In this document: piece after piece, positions 26,576-35,145 of the stretch
Layout: every line of letters begins with the position of its first letter
Position numbering within the stretch: the stretch's first letter is position 1
Assembly (NCBI GenBank): GCA_963784065.1
Contig: CAWAQA010000003.1
Coordinates: 124,001-188,000 of the forward strand
DNA from: CAWAQA01 sp963784065
Lineage (GTDB): Bacteria > Acidobacteriota > Vicinamibacteria > Vicinamibacterales > UBA2999
Reading direction: 5' to 3'
Length of the DNA stretch: 64,000 nt
Made by a program: the position numbers and the translations under genes
Notes under the pieces: model-generated
What the model saw: the letters and a program-made list of their open reading frames with translations, nothing else
Databases searched by the model: none
Told to the model about the DNA's origin: nothing

Positions 26576-29437
26576 ATGCAGCTCAGCGTCATCAGGTCGT
26601 TCGTTCTCGTCGGGGTGATGATTGTATGGCCTGCACTCGCGTACGCGCAGGAGGCCACCGTGAGCGGCATCGTGACGGATGTGACCGGTGCGGTGCTGCC
26701 GGGGGTGACCGTCACCGTTGTCCATGAAGCATCCGGTAACGTTTTTACCGCCGTGACCGACGCACAAGGCGGATATCGTCTCCCGGCCCGGGCGGGACTC
26801 TGCCGGGTGATGGCGGAACTGTCCGGCTTTGCCGGCGTGGCGCAGGGGGGACTCGAGATCCTCGTCGGCCAGCAGCTCGTCGTGAACCTCCGCATGGCTC
26901 CGTCTACCGTGCAGGAGTCGGTGACGGTGACTGGAGAAGCCCCGCTCATCGACGTCGTCCGCTCCGAGCTCGGCACCAACATCGACACGAGGCAGATGTC
27001 GGATCTGCCGGTGAACGGGCGTAACTGGATGGATCTGACGATGCTGGCGGCGGGCAGCCGGATCAACGCCGTCGCCGAAGATCCCGGCGCGAACGGAACC
27101 TACCAGATCAACGTCGACGGCCAGCAGATGACGCAGACCACGGGGTGGGGGTTTGGCCAGCCCCGCTTCAGCCGCGACGCGATTGCCGAGTTCGAGTTCA
27201 TCGCCAATCGGTTCGACGCGACGCAGGGGCGGTCGAACGGGCTGCAGGTCAACGCCATCACCAAGTCCGGTACCAACGCCCTTTCCGGCAGCTTCTCCGG
27301 GTACTTCCGGGACGAACGTCTCAACGCCGCCGATTTCATTCAGAAGCGCGTGCTTCCTGTACTCGGATCAGCAGCTGAGCGTGACATTCGGCGGCCCGAT
27401 TCGGCGCGATCGCATTCATTTCTTCGCCAACTACGAGTACGAGCGCGAGCCGCAGACCTTCACCTACTCAGGCCCGTATCCCCGGTTCAACCTCATCGAT
27501 CAGACAGGGACGCGCCGCGAAGACAAGGCGGGCGTGCGGCTCGACGCGCAGGTCTCGGCGCAGACCCGCCTGGCCGTGCGCGGCTCGAAGTTCATCTTCT
27601 GGCTGCCATACGACCCCCGCTACACCGGCGGCGCCACCGTGAGCCCGTCGTCGGCGGAGTCACAAGACCGGCATTCCTCGAACCTGCTCGTGACACTCAC
27701 GCAGGTCGTGAGCAACCGGGCCCTGAACGAGTTCAAGGTCGGGACGCAAGGGATTTATTGGATACCGAAGGTTATGCGAACTGGCCCGATCATCCGCTCG
27801 GTCCCACCGTCAAGGGCGCACCCCTGATCAGGCTGCGCGGATACTCGATCGGAATCACGCATACGACGACGCCGCAGCACAACGGCCAGGACGACTACTC
27901 GATTCGCGACGACTTCACCTATTCGTTCAGCAAGGCCGGCCGCCACACGATGAAAGCAGGAGGCGAGTACATCTACCAGGTCCACTTCCTGGGGTCCTGC
28001 CATCCCTGCGTCGACACCTACGACGCCCAGGGCGGCCCGGTGCCGGCCAACATCGAGGATCTGTTCCCCGACATTCTGGACGCCTCGACCTGGAACCTCG
28101 ACCCGCTTCGCTCCATCACCAGGAGCTTTCAGATTGGCGTTGGCGCCTACATGAAGCGCATTCCCCGGCATGTGTATGCCGGCTGGGCGCAGGACGACTG
28201 GCAGATGGGCCGGCTGACGCTGAACCTCGGACTGCGGTACGACTTCGGCAGCCACGTCTATGCGGAGAACGTGGCCGTGGAGCCCTGGCTGCAGGCGGGA
28301 AGAAGCCAGGACACGAACAACTACTCGCCCCGGCTCGGCTTCGCGTTCAGCGTGAACGACCGCACCGTCGTCCGCGGCGGATATGGCAAGTACTTCGCGG
28401 AGGTCTCCGACCAGCCGAACCTGTTCACCCGCACTCCGAACGAGGAGGTGACCATTCAGGTGGAGAACGACGGCCGGGCCGACTTCATGACGAACCCGTT
28501 CGACGGCCCCGTTCCGACGTTGGAGCAATACTTTGCGCGCACCTGCCGCACGGCGGAAGTGCCGCGGTGCTTCCGGCAGACGATCGACTCGGCGATGGCG
28601 AGCCCGGACGCCGAAATCCCCTACAGCCACCAGGCGTCGATCGGTGTACAGCGACAGTTCCGCGACACGGTGGCGATTCAGGGGGACTACATTTTCAACG
28701 GCACACGGCATGACTTTCGAAACATGAATGTCAACCTGACCTACAATCCCGCCACCGGGGCGAACTACCCAATCACGGACCTCACCAGGCGTTATGACCC
28801 GGCGTTCGCGGCCGTCCTGATGGGGCAGACGATCGGCAGAGGCAACTACCATGCACTGCAGGCCAGCGTCACCAAGCGCATGAGCAACCGGTGGCAGGCG
28901 TCGGGCAACTACACGCTGTCTGCCTCCCGGGACGACGTGCCGCTTCCGATCAGCGGTGAGCAGGTCGTCCCCTTCCCCGTCGCTGCGGACATGGGAGGCG
29001 AGTACGGATATGCCGTGAACGACCAGCGCCACCGCGCCGTCCTGAACGGGATTTGGGACGTAGGGTATGGCTTTCAGGTCAGTGGTGTGTACTTCATGGG
29101 GTCTGGCTTACGCTACCCGACGACGTATGGGGCCGACCTGCGGCAGATGACCGCCGGCGGTTCGAATCGCCTCCGGCCCGACGGTACCATCGTTCCCAGG
29201 AACAACTTCGTCGGTCAGTCGATTCATCGTGTGGACCTGCGGATGCAACAGCGGTTCGGCCTCGGCGGGCGGCGGGTGCTCGACGGGATCGTCGAGGTGT
29301 ACAACCTGTTCAATCACGAAAACTTCGGTTCGTACACGACTCAGGAAAGCAACGCCCGATACGGACAACCGTCGGACAACACGAATCAGGCTTATCAGTC
29401 GCGCCGGCTGCAACTAGGCTTCCGCTTCGCGTTCTAG
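26576..29437 (+). CDS. TonB-dependent receptor, Oar-like with carboxypeptidase-regulatory domain (two compensating frameshifts)
   Basis: The product is about 953 aa. ATG 26576 is chosen over 26564 because GGAGG lies 5-9 nt before it. Signal peptide to AYAQ; CarboxypepD_reg (SGIVTDVTGAVLPGVTV); VTVTGEAPLIDVV; plug with LPVNGRNWMDLTMLAAG; between about 27350 and 27755 the true sequence is in the next frame (LSVTFGGPIRRDRIHFFANY, VSNRALNEFKVG) and then returns with EGYANWPDHPLGP. Barrel blocks WAQDDWQMGRLTLNLGLRYD and GGYGKYFAEV; C-terminus LQLGFRFAF. The DUF6282 hydrolase starts 22 nt later, so the two form an operon. Confidence 0.87.
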   Translation: MQLSVIRSFVLVGVMIVWPALAYAQEATVSGIVTDVTGAVLPGVTVTVVHEASGNVFTAVTDAQGGYRLPARAGLCRVMAELSGFAGVAQGGLEILVGQQLVVNLRMAPSTVQESVTVTGEAPLIDVVRSELGTNIDTRQMSDLPVNGRNWMDLTMLAAGSRINAVAEDPGANGTYQINVDGQQMTQTTGWGFGQPRFSRDAIAEFEFIANRFDATQGRSNGLQVNAITKSGTNALSGSFSGYFRDERLNAADFIQKRVLPVLGSAAERDIRRPDSARSHSFLRQLRVRARAADLHLLRPVSPVQPHRSDRDAPRRQGGRAARRAGLGADPPGRARLEVHLLAAIRPPLHRRRHREPVVGGVTRPAFLEPARDTHAGREQPGPERVQGRDARDLLDTEGYANWPDHPLGPTVKGAPLIRLRGYSIGITHTTTPQHNGQDDYSIRDDFTYSFSKAGRHTMKAGGEYIYQVHFLGSCHPCVDTYDAQGGPVPANIEDLFPDILDASTWNLDPLRSITRSFQIGVGAYMKRIPRHVYAGWAQDDWQMGRLTLNLGLRYDFGSHVYAENVAVEPWLQAGRSQDTNNYSPRLGFAFSVNDRTVVRGGYGKYFAEVSDQPNLFTRTPNEEVTIQVENDGRADFMTNPFDGPVPTLEQYFARTCRTAEVPRCFRQTIDSAMASPDAEIPYSHQASIGVQRQFRDTVAIQGDYIFNGTRHDFRNMNVNLTYNPATGANYPITDLTRRYDPAFAAVLMGQTIGRGNYHALQASVTKRMSNRWQASGNYTLSASRDDVPLPISGEQVVPFPVAADMGGEYGYAVNDQRHRAVLNGIWDVGYGFQVSGVYFMGSGLRYPTTYGADLRQMTAGGSNRLRPDGTIVPRNNFVGQSIHRVDLRMQQRFGLGGRRVLDGIVEVYNLFNHENFGSYTTQESNARYGQPSDNTNQAYQSRRLQLGFRFAF

Positions 29438-29459
29438 TCGGGAATCGCTGGAGGGGCTG

Positions 29460-30435
29460 ATGGTGACGCGTATTGTGTCGGGACGCCGGACGCTGGGGGG
29501 CATCCTGGCGGGACTGGGCGCTCTCTTTCTCATCGTCGAGCCGCTTGCCATGTCACAGGCGAGTCAGTCCCGTCGGGAAGCCGACGGCGCTCGGCTGCTG
29601 CGCGGATCGTCTGACCTCCACCTTCACGTGGATCCGCGCACGCCAGGAACGGCAAGAGGCGGCGACCGGGCCGATCTCTCGACGTTGAAGCTCGCGCGGG
29701 ATCGCGGCATGCGTGCGGTCGTCATCAAGGACCATTACCATCCGACTGCGCCGCTGGCCTATCACCTGCGGGCCGAGGTGCCCGGTCATCGACGTGTTCG
29801 GCGGCTTTGTCATGAACCGGTCCAACGGCGGGGTCAACGTGGCCGGCATCGAGTTGATGGCGACGCGAATCAGAGGAGAGCCCGGACGCATCGTCTGGAT
29901 GCCAGCCGGCGACTCGGAAATCGAGGTTCGCCAGTCGCAGCAACCGACCCGCCCGTCCGTGGCGGTGTCGCGTGACGGCCAATTGCTGCCCGACGTGAGG
30001 CAGATCCTTTCGATCATCGCCAAGCACGGGTTGGTGCTCGCCTCGGGTCACGTCGCGCCGGAGGAAGCCTTGATGCTCTTCCGGGAGGCCCGGAGCATGG
30101 GCGTGCAGCACATGATCGCCACACACGCGATGGACCTGGCCGGCAAGATGACGATGCCGCAGATGCAGCAGGCGGCGAAGCTCGGGGCGTTCATCGAGTT
30201 CGATATGAGAAACGTCCTGGAGGGCGAACGCGTCGCGGCAATCCGCACGCTGGGGCCGCAAGTCTGTTTTCTCACCGAGTTCTGGACACGGGAAGGCGAC
30301 GCGAATGTATACGCGAGCCTCGACGGGATCGGAACGTTTGCGGAGGCCATGCGTACCCGCGGTTTCTCCGACGATGAGCTCGACCTGCTGTTCAAAGTCA
30401 ACCCGGCCCGCATCCTCGGGTTGGAGGCGCCGTGA
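29460..30435 (+). CDS. Exported DUF6282 family metal-dependent hydrolase (one frameshift)
   Basis: The repaired length is about 325 aa. Start ATG 29460 with a hydrophobic N-terminus (LGGILAGLGALFLIVEPLA). Amidohydrolase-type TIM-barrel features: SDLHLHVDP (D52, H54, H56) as the first metal motif, MRAVVIKDHYHPT as the second, then after a shift near nt 29785 IDVFGGFVMNRSNGGVN, RIVWMPAGDSE, GLVLASGHVAPEEAL, HMIATHAMDLAGKM and VCFLTEFWTREGD. These match the DUF6282 layout; substrate unknown. It follows a TonB receptor gene by 22 nt, so it likely acts on an imported compound in the periplasm. Confidence 0.75.
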
Positions 30436-30526
30436 TCGATCCAGGTAGTCGGCGAGCCGACAGGGCTGACCGTGAACTGAACGTGTCCCGTGCGGGCACG
30501 GGCCTGCCGCGGGTGACGAGTCACAC

Positions 30527-30562
30527 CACCTTGAATGTCCCGGAGCGGGAACATCCAAGGTG
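30527..30562. terminator. Imperfect hairpin between convergent genes
   Basis: CACCTTGAATGTCCC pairs with GGGAACATCCAAGGTG (one bulge, one mismatch), loop GGAGC. It lies between stops at 30435 (+) and 30603 (-). Confidence 0.5.
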
Positions 30563-30602
30563 ATGCGGTGTCAGTCATCCGCGCGGCAAGAACGCGAGCT
30601 GC

Positions 30603-31802
30603 CTACTTCGAGAGCCCCTTGTAGAGAAATTTCTGAACCCGGTAGCCTTGTGATTCGCCGGTGATGAGATTGCCCTGCGAGTCGACGGCGAGGCTGTGCA
30701 GGTTGCCGAACTCCCCGGACTTGGTTCCAGGCCTGCCGACGTTGCCGACGACCTCCAGCGTGTTGGCATCCATGATGGCAACGCGCTCGAGCGCGGCGTC
30801 AGCGACGTAGACCCACTTACCGTCCGGCGACAACGCGACGCCGAAAGCCGAACCCGTCCCGACCGCGTCTCTCTTGTTGTATCCCTCACGCAGGAATTTG
30901 CCTTCCGGCGTGAACACCTGGACGCGATTGTTCGCACGGTCGGCGACAAACACCGTGCCGTCCGCGGCCAGCGCCACCCCGTGAACGGTGTTGAACTGCG
31001 GGTTACCGGGACCGCTGGTAATACGCTTGGCCGGCACCTTGTCGTCCGGGACATTGCCGTAGGCACCCCAGTGGCGCTTGTAGGCGCCGGTCGTGGCGTC
31101 AAAGACGATGACGCGGCGATTCCCGTAGCCGTCGGCCACGAACAACTCGTTGGTCTTCGGGTTCACGGCCACCCCGGCGGGCCTGCTGAATTGCGTGGTG
31201 TTGCTGCTGTCCTCGAAGCCGTCGGGGATGACCTTTCCGATCTGCTTCAGGAACTTCCCTTCCTTGGTGAACTTCAGGATCTGGCCGTCGCGTTCGCCGT
31301 TGCCGGTGAGCCAGACGTTGTCCTGATGATCGACGTAGATGCCGTGTTCGCCGTTGGCGGCGCGGTGATCGCCGTTGCCGCGCACCTCGGTGCCGCAGCC
31401 GGGGCAGTCAGCGTACGCCGCTCGCTGCCTTCCCGAGCGCCAGAACCAGTCGTACCCGCCGCTGGCAGCGGGTCCGCCCCAGCCGCGGAGGTACTTGCCC
31501 TTCGCGTCGAATACCATGACCGGCGGCGCCGCCTTGTACCCGTTCAGCGCGGCATTGTATTCAGGGATCGTGTGCGGGCGCTGAAACACATAAACGTTGC
31601 CAGCGCGGTCCGCGGCCACGCCGCCCACCGCCCCGTGCAGCATGCCGTCCGGCATCTGCGGGAATGCGGCGTCGACCTCGAACACCGGAAGGCCAGGACG
31701 AGTCTGCGCTGTCGCGCTCGTCTGTGCCAGCATCGAACCACCAACCAACACGGCGACGGCGGCGGCGATCACCGCCGCAGTGCCCAATACACGCTTGTTC
31801 AT
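30603..31802 (-). CDS. Secreted NHL-repeat beta-propeller protein
   Basis: The protein is 399 aa. ATG at 31802 follows AAGGAG. Signal peptide MNKRVLGTAAVIAAAVAVLVGG. Blades: GVAADRAGNVYVFQRPHTI, GIYVDHQDNVWLTGNGERDG, VAVNPKTNELFVADGYGNRRVIVF, GVALAADGTVFVADRANNRVQVF, YVADAALERVAIMDANTLEVVG, and terminal LITGESQGYRVQKFLYKG. The CPGCG pair seen in 14122-15345 is conserved here, as is its position. The two genes flank the secreted-protein part of the locus, one on each strand. Function beyond the fold is unknown. Confidence 0.8.
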   Translation of the reverse strand: MNKRVLGTAAVIAAAVAVLVGGSMLAQTSATAQTRPGLPVFEVDAAFPQMPDGMLHGAVGGVAADRAGNVYVFQRPHTIPEYNAALNGYKAAPPVMVFDAKGKYLRGWGGPAASGGYDWFWRSGRQRAAYADCPGCGTEVRGNGDHRAANGEHGIYVDHQDNVWLTGNGERDGQILKFTKEGKFLKQIGKVIPDGFEDSSNTTQFSRPAGVAVNPKTNELFVADGYGNRRVIVFDATTGAYKRHWGAYGNVPDDKVPAKRITSGPGNPQFNTVHGVALAADGTVFVADRANNRVQVFTPEGKFLREGYNKRDAVGTGSAFGVALSPDGKWVYVADAALERVAIMDANTLEVVGNVGRPGTKSGEFGNLHSLAVDSQGNLITGESQGYRVQKFLYKGLSK

Positions 31803-32225
31803 CTCACGACTCCTTGTCAGTCCACGGGCCGGCCGCGCTGCAATAAGAGATCTGGACACGGGATTCCGGATGCCTGGCCTTGTTCGACCCGTCTCGCGCC
31901 AGCGACCCGCTGATCTTAATCTCGATCCTCCGTTGGCAGGCACACAAGGGTCGACGTGCGGTCCACCGTTCCCAGGTCCGGTGCGAGGCCACGATCACTC
32001 CGGGGGACGTGCCGTTTTCGACCTGTTCACGCGTGGTCACCGCATCGGCTGCGACCCCGCGCGGAAATGTGCAAGACTCATCGACGTCGCCATCGGAGAG
32101 TCCTGCTGGCCGCCAGCCTGATTCACGGCCCGACCGCAGGCCCGGCCCTCCGCGGCGAACGGTCCGCGACGACGGATGCCCGCGACGACCGGGGGTTTCC
32201 GGTCCGAGCGCACGAGACGGCGAAC
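31803..32225. other. Divergent intergenic region
   Basis: The plus frame of the kinase gene is open back to about 31956, but the sequence there is Arg/His-rich, lacks family features and has no RBS. I see no promoter of the TTGACA type and no RNA gene. Confidence 0.4.
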
Positions 32226-33110
32226 ATGCCGCACAGCGAACCAATCGACATCGACGACGCGTCTCCGCCCTTCGATCAGCTCACGAGCATTCAGCGGCTC
32301 TCGACGGCCCGGAGCGGCCATCGCTCCGTCGAGCACGTCCGGCATCACCTCTACGTCGGGCGGGACAAACGCACCCGAGCCAGCCTGCTGGTCAAGCTGC
32401 CCTCGAAGCCAGGGCTCGTCTACCAGCAGAATCTCGCCAACGAGATCGCCACCCTCTCGACCATCAACCGCGAACTGCCCGCCTCGCGATATTTTCCGGT
32501 CGTCGTGGATCACGGCCGCCTGCGGGACGGGCGTGTCTACATGACCAGCTATCTGTTCGACGAATTTCCGCTGGCCACGTCGATCGCAGTCGAACGGACG
32601 CCCGCCCGGATGGTTGGCGATCTGAGGACCACAATCGAGGTGGCGGCGGCGCTGACCGAGCTCCATCGCCTGATGATCTTCCACGTCGATCTGAATCCGA
32701 TGAACATCCTGCATCGAACGCAGAAGGGACCGCCGGTGATCCGGATCGTCGACTTCGAATCGTCGTACGAGCGGGCGCGGCATTCGACGGGCGTCTTCTA
32801 CAATCCTTCGACGACGCCCCGATTCTCCGCGCCGGAGGTGTCCCATCAGGCGCCGGACGCCCGCTCGGATCTGTTCTCGCTCGGCGCGGTGCTGTACACG
32901 ATGCTGGCCGGCTATCAGTGGACGTGGGACGCGGAGGCTGGCGCCAGCATCCAGGCCGATCGGGAGATCGATCAGGAGATCAAGGAGATGCTGCTGCCCG
33001 CGGTGGACCCCAACCCCGACCGGCGCTATCAATCCGTGCGGGAGTTCCATGACCTTCTGGCCGACTACCTGGAACGCATATGGCCCGGGCGGTCGTGGCA
33101 TGTGAAGTGA
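32226..33110 (+). CDS. Atypical serine/threonine protein kinase-like protein
   Basis: The protein is 294 aa from ATG 32226 (weak RBS). It is a single kinase domain without receptor part. Recognised: beta3 Lys in ASLLVKLPS (K57), alphaC Glu in LANEIATL (E73), catalytic loop FHVDLNPMNIL (HRD changed to HVD; D155, N160), magnesium loop VDFESS (DFG changed to DFE; D176), SAPEV (APE, 202-204) and SDLFSLGAVLYTMLAG. No Gly-rich loop is visible in HLYVGRDKRTRA. Core catalytic Lys, Asp and Asn are present, so activity remains possible. Neighbours give no obvious substrate. Confidence 0.75.
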   Translation: MPHSEPIDIDDASPPFDQLTSIQRLSTARSGHRSVEHVRHHLYVGRDKRTRASLLVKLPSKPGLVYQQNLANEIATLSTINRELPASRYFPVVVDHGRLRDGRVYMTSYLFDEFPLATSIAVERTPARMVGDLRTTIEVAAALTELHRLMIFHVDLNPMNILHRTQKGPPVIRIVDFESSYERARHSTGVFYNPSTTPRFSAPEVSHQAPDARSDLFSLGAVLYTMLAGYQWTWDAEAGASIQADREIDQEIKEMLLPAVDPNPDRRYQSVREFHDLLADYLERIWPGRSWHVK

Positions 33111-33221
33111 CCTGGGGGCATGTAGCTTCGGAATTACTACCGGAGCGCTCCGCTCCCCCCACCGCCCGACTGGCTGTTCAGGCATTCCACACTCGCGCGG
33201 ATCAAGCCCTCGCCGAATTCG

Positions 33222-33671
33222 CTACCGCCAGTCAAACGAGTAGCCGACCCCAATCTTGAAGTCCGGACTGTCCCCCAGACCGAACTTCACCTCGGCAAAC
33301 AGCCCGCCCTGATGGGCGCCGCCGACAAGGATGTTGAAGCCCCCCTCCGAGTCGGTGTCATCGTCCACGTTGATGAGATTGAGGGCCGGACCTCCACCCA
33401 CGTACAACCGCCAATCTCCTGTCTGCGGGAAGTCATATGCGAACTCGATATTGAATGCCACGAGCGTGACATCGTCACCGATGCCAATCTCCACGTTCGG
33501 GCGGAAGCGCAGCTGATCGACCAGCGGCGCCGTCTCGACGTGCCCGCCAAAGTAGAACTGATCCGGGTCAACCGACGCTCCTGCCCTGACGCCCACCGAT
33601 TGCGCGGCAGCGGGAGTGACCAGGAGAGCCCATACCAAAAGCGCAGTTGCGAAGCAGACCAATCGTTTCAT
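33222..33671 (-). CDS. Small outer-membrane beta-barrel-like protein
   Basis: The protein is 149 aa. ATG at 33671 follows GGAG. Signal peptide MKRLVCFATALLVWALLVTPAAAQ. The mature chain alternates hydrophobic and polar residues in short strands with Gly/Asp turns (SVGVRAGASVDPDQFYFGGHV, RFRPNVEIGIGDDVTLVAFNIEFAY, GFNILVGGAHQGGLFAEVKFGLG) and ends in FKIGVGYSFDWR, typical of eight-stranded barrels. No specific family recognised. Confidence 0.65.
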   Translation of the reverse strand: MKRLVCFATALLVWALLVTPAAAQSVGVRAGASVDPDQFYFGGHVETAPLVDQLRFRPNVEIGIGDDVTLVAFNIEFAYDFPQTGDWRLYVGGGPALNLINVDDDTDSEGGFNILVGGAHQGGLFAEVKFGLGDSPDFKIGVGYSFDWR

Positions 33672-33969
33672 GCGGACTCCAGCAGTGAGAATCGAACGGA
33701 AGGGGATGAGTGGATGGTACCGCGTCCGCCGGGCCCCGATGCGAGCGCAGTGATGCGCTGTGAGTCTGAATGGTGCTTGACCAATGATGAGGTCGAGATC
33801 GCGGGTGGCAGCGGCGTTGCGAGACGTGTGGCTGAACTTGCGAATAAATGCCGGCAAGACTACACTCGGCTTCCACGCTTTCTTGAGCCTGCCGCCCGGC
33901 GGCGCGCCGTCGTTTTCGGCGTCGAGCCCAGCCTCATCAGAGCCCGACCGTTCACGTCGACGGGGGCCC

Positions 33970-34251
33970 ATGCCTGAGGACGATCCGGCCATCACCGCGC
34001 TTGTTGCTTACGCTCTCGATTTGCTCGCTGAGAGCGAACGTCAGCACCGGACCCTCGTTCGCGCCCACGCTCAACTTGCGCACTACATGGCTGAGACCGA
34101 AGACGCGACGCCCGCGCCTTTGCGCCGGCGCGAGTGCCTCGAGGCGGTTGAATGTGGGGTGGCGGAACTCCAGACCACCGTCAACACTCAGACCGAAATA
34201 TTGACGGAGATGCGGGAAACCGTGTCAAGGCTCCAGGGAAAACGCACATGA
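33970..34251 (+). CDS. Small hypothetical protein, helical
   Basis: The protein is 93 aa from ATG 33970; the frame is open further upstream but without an RBS. Mostly helical and charged (AYALDLLAESERQHRTLVRA, ELQTTVNTQTEILTEMRETV), possibly coiled-coil. Its stop overlaps the next start as ATGA. Not recognised. Confidence 0.45.
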   Translation: MPEDDPAITALVAYALDLLAESERQHRTLVRAHAQLAHYMAETEDATPAPLRRRECLEAVECGVAELQTTVNTQTEILTEMRETVSRLQGKRT

Positions 34252-34626
34252 CGAAGAAAGTCCGTCCGCCGCCGGTCTGTACTCGTCCTCGGAACCAGCG
34301 CAGTTGCCAATCCTCTTCCGCTCGCACGCCTCATGGAATCATGCCGGGTCGCCGACCACAGGCCCCAGCCCGATGGCATCGCCGTCGCGCGTCGGCTTCG
34401 ACCAGACGTCTTTGTCGTCGATGTGACGGCCGCCGACGGCGATGCCTTCGCGCTCTGTCGCAGACTCCAGACCGATATCGAAACGCGTCACATTCCCCTT
34501 ATTGCGATTACCGGCGCGGCGGCGATCGGACAGTTCATGGTGACGCTCAAGGTGAATGCATGCAGCCCGGAGAGCCTGCACGCCGAAGTGCAACGAGTGC
34601 TGGACAGCAAGGCTGCAGCTGGTTGA
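34248..34626 (+). CDS. Degenerate response-regulator receiver domain (one frameshift)
   Basis: ATG 34248 overlaps the previous stop (ATGA). After a shift near 34270 the frame gives SVLVLGTSAVANPLPLARLM, a strand-helix like a receiver start but without the acidic pair; VFVVDVTAADGDAFALCRRL contains a possible phospho-acceptor Asp; HIPLIAITGAAAIGQF matches strand 4. The conserved Lys-Pro of strand 5 is replaced (LKVNACSPESL). Receiver-only protein of about 125 aa, probably unable to be phosphorylated normally. Partner unknown. Confidence 0.5.
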
Positions 34627-34920
34627 TCACCACTTCGTGCAGTTGATGTCCAGCTCGGTGAGGGGCCGCGTGACCAACAATCGGGAGCGCGCGTCGAGAC
34701 ACGCACGCGTTCCAGGTCATCTCACCACACGCCACAAGGTCGATTCACGACCTTCGCGTGACAACGTCATCGAGCCAGCGCGATCACGCTGAACTGTACG
34801 GACTCGAAACAGACAGCGCCGTCAGCATCGCGCCGTTCACAGAAAAAGCACTGAGACACGGCGCTCCGGCATGGGAGTTGCCCCAAGGGCTTGCCCTATA
34901 TGACAGAGGTGTAAACGACA
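34627..34920. other. Intergenic, nothing recognised
   Basis: No gene, clear promoter or hairpin is seen before the surface-polysaccharide locus. Confidence 0.35.
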
Positions 34921-35145
34921 ATGCCACAGACCGCGTTTTTTCCACTAATGAGCATCGTGTTGCTGCTGCTATTGCTCTTCGAACGCCCCGCCGAGGCGTA
35001 CATCGACCCCGGTTCTGCGAGCTACCTGTTTCAGCTCGTGGCGGGCGCGCTGCTCGGCGGGTTGTTTCTGCTGCGCACGTACTGGAGCAGGGTGGTGACG
35101 ACTCTCCGCTCGCTGGTGTCGCGTGACGGTTCTGGCGGCCAGTAA
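34921..35145 (+). CDS. Small membrane protein of glycan loci (YIDPGSASYLFQ type)
   Basis: The protein is 74 aa. A signal-like segment (FPLMSIVLLLLLLFERPAEA) is followed by YIDPGSASYLFQLVAGALLGGLFLLRTYW, a short motif often seen in tiny membrane proteins next to glycosyltransferase and sulfatase-like genes. Its stop overlaps the next gene by 23 nt. Function unknown; the context suggests a subunit or scaffold of surface-glycan assembly. Confidence 0.65.
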   Translation: MPQTAFFPLMSIVLLLLLLFERPAEAYIDPGSASYLFQLVAGALLGGLFLLRTYWSRVVTTLRSLVSRDGSGGQ

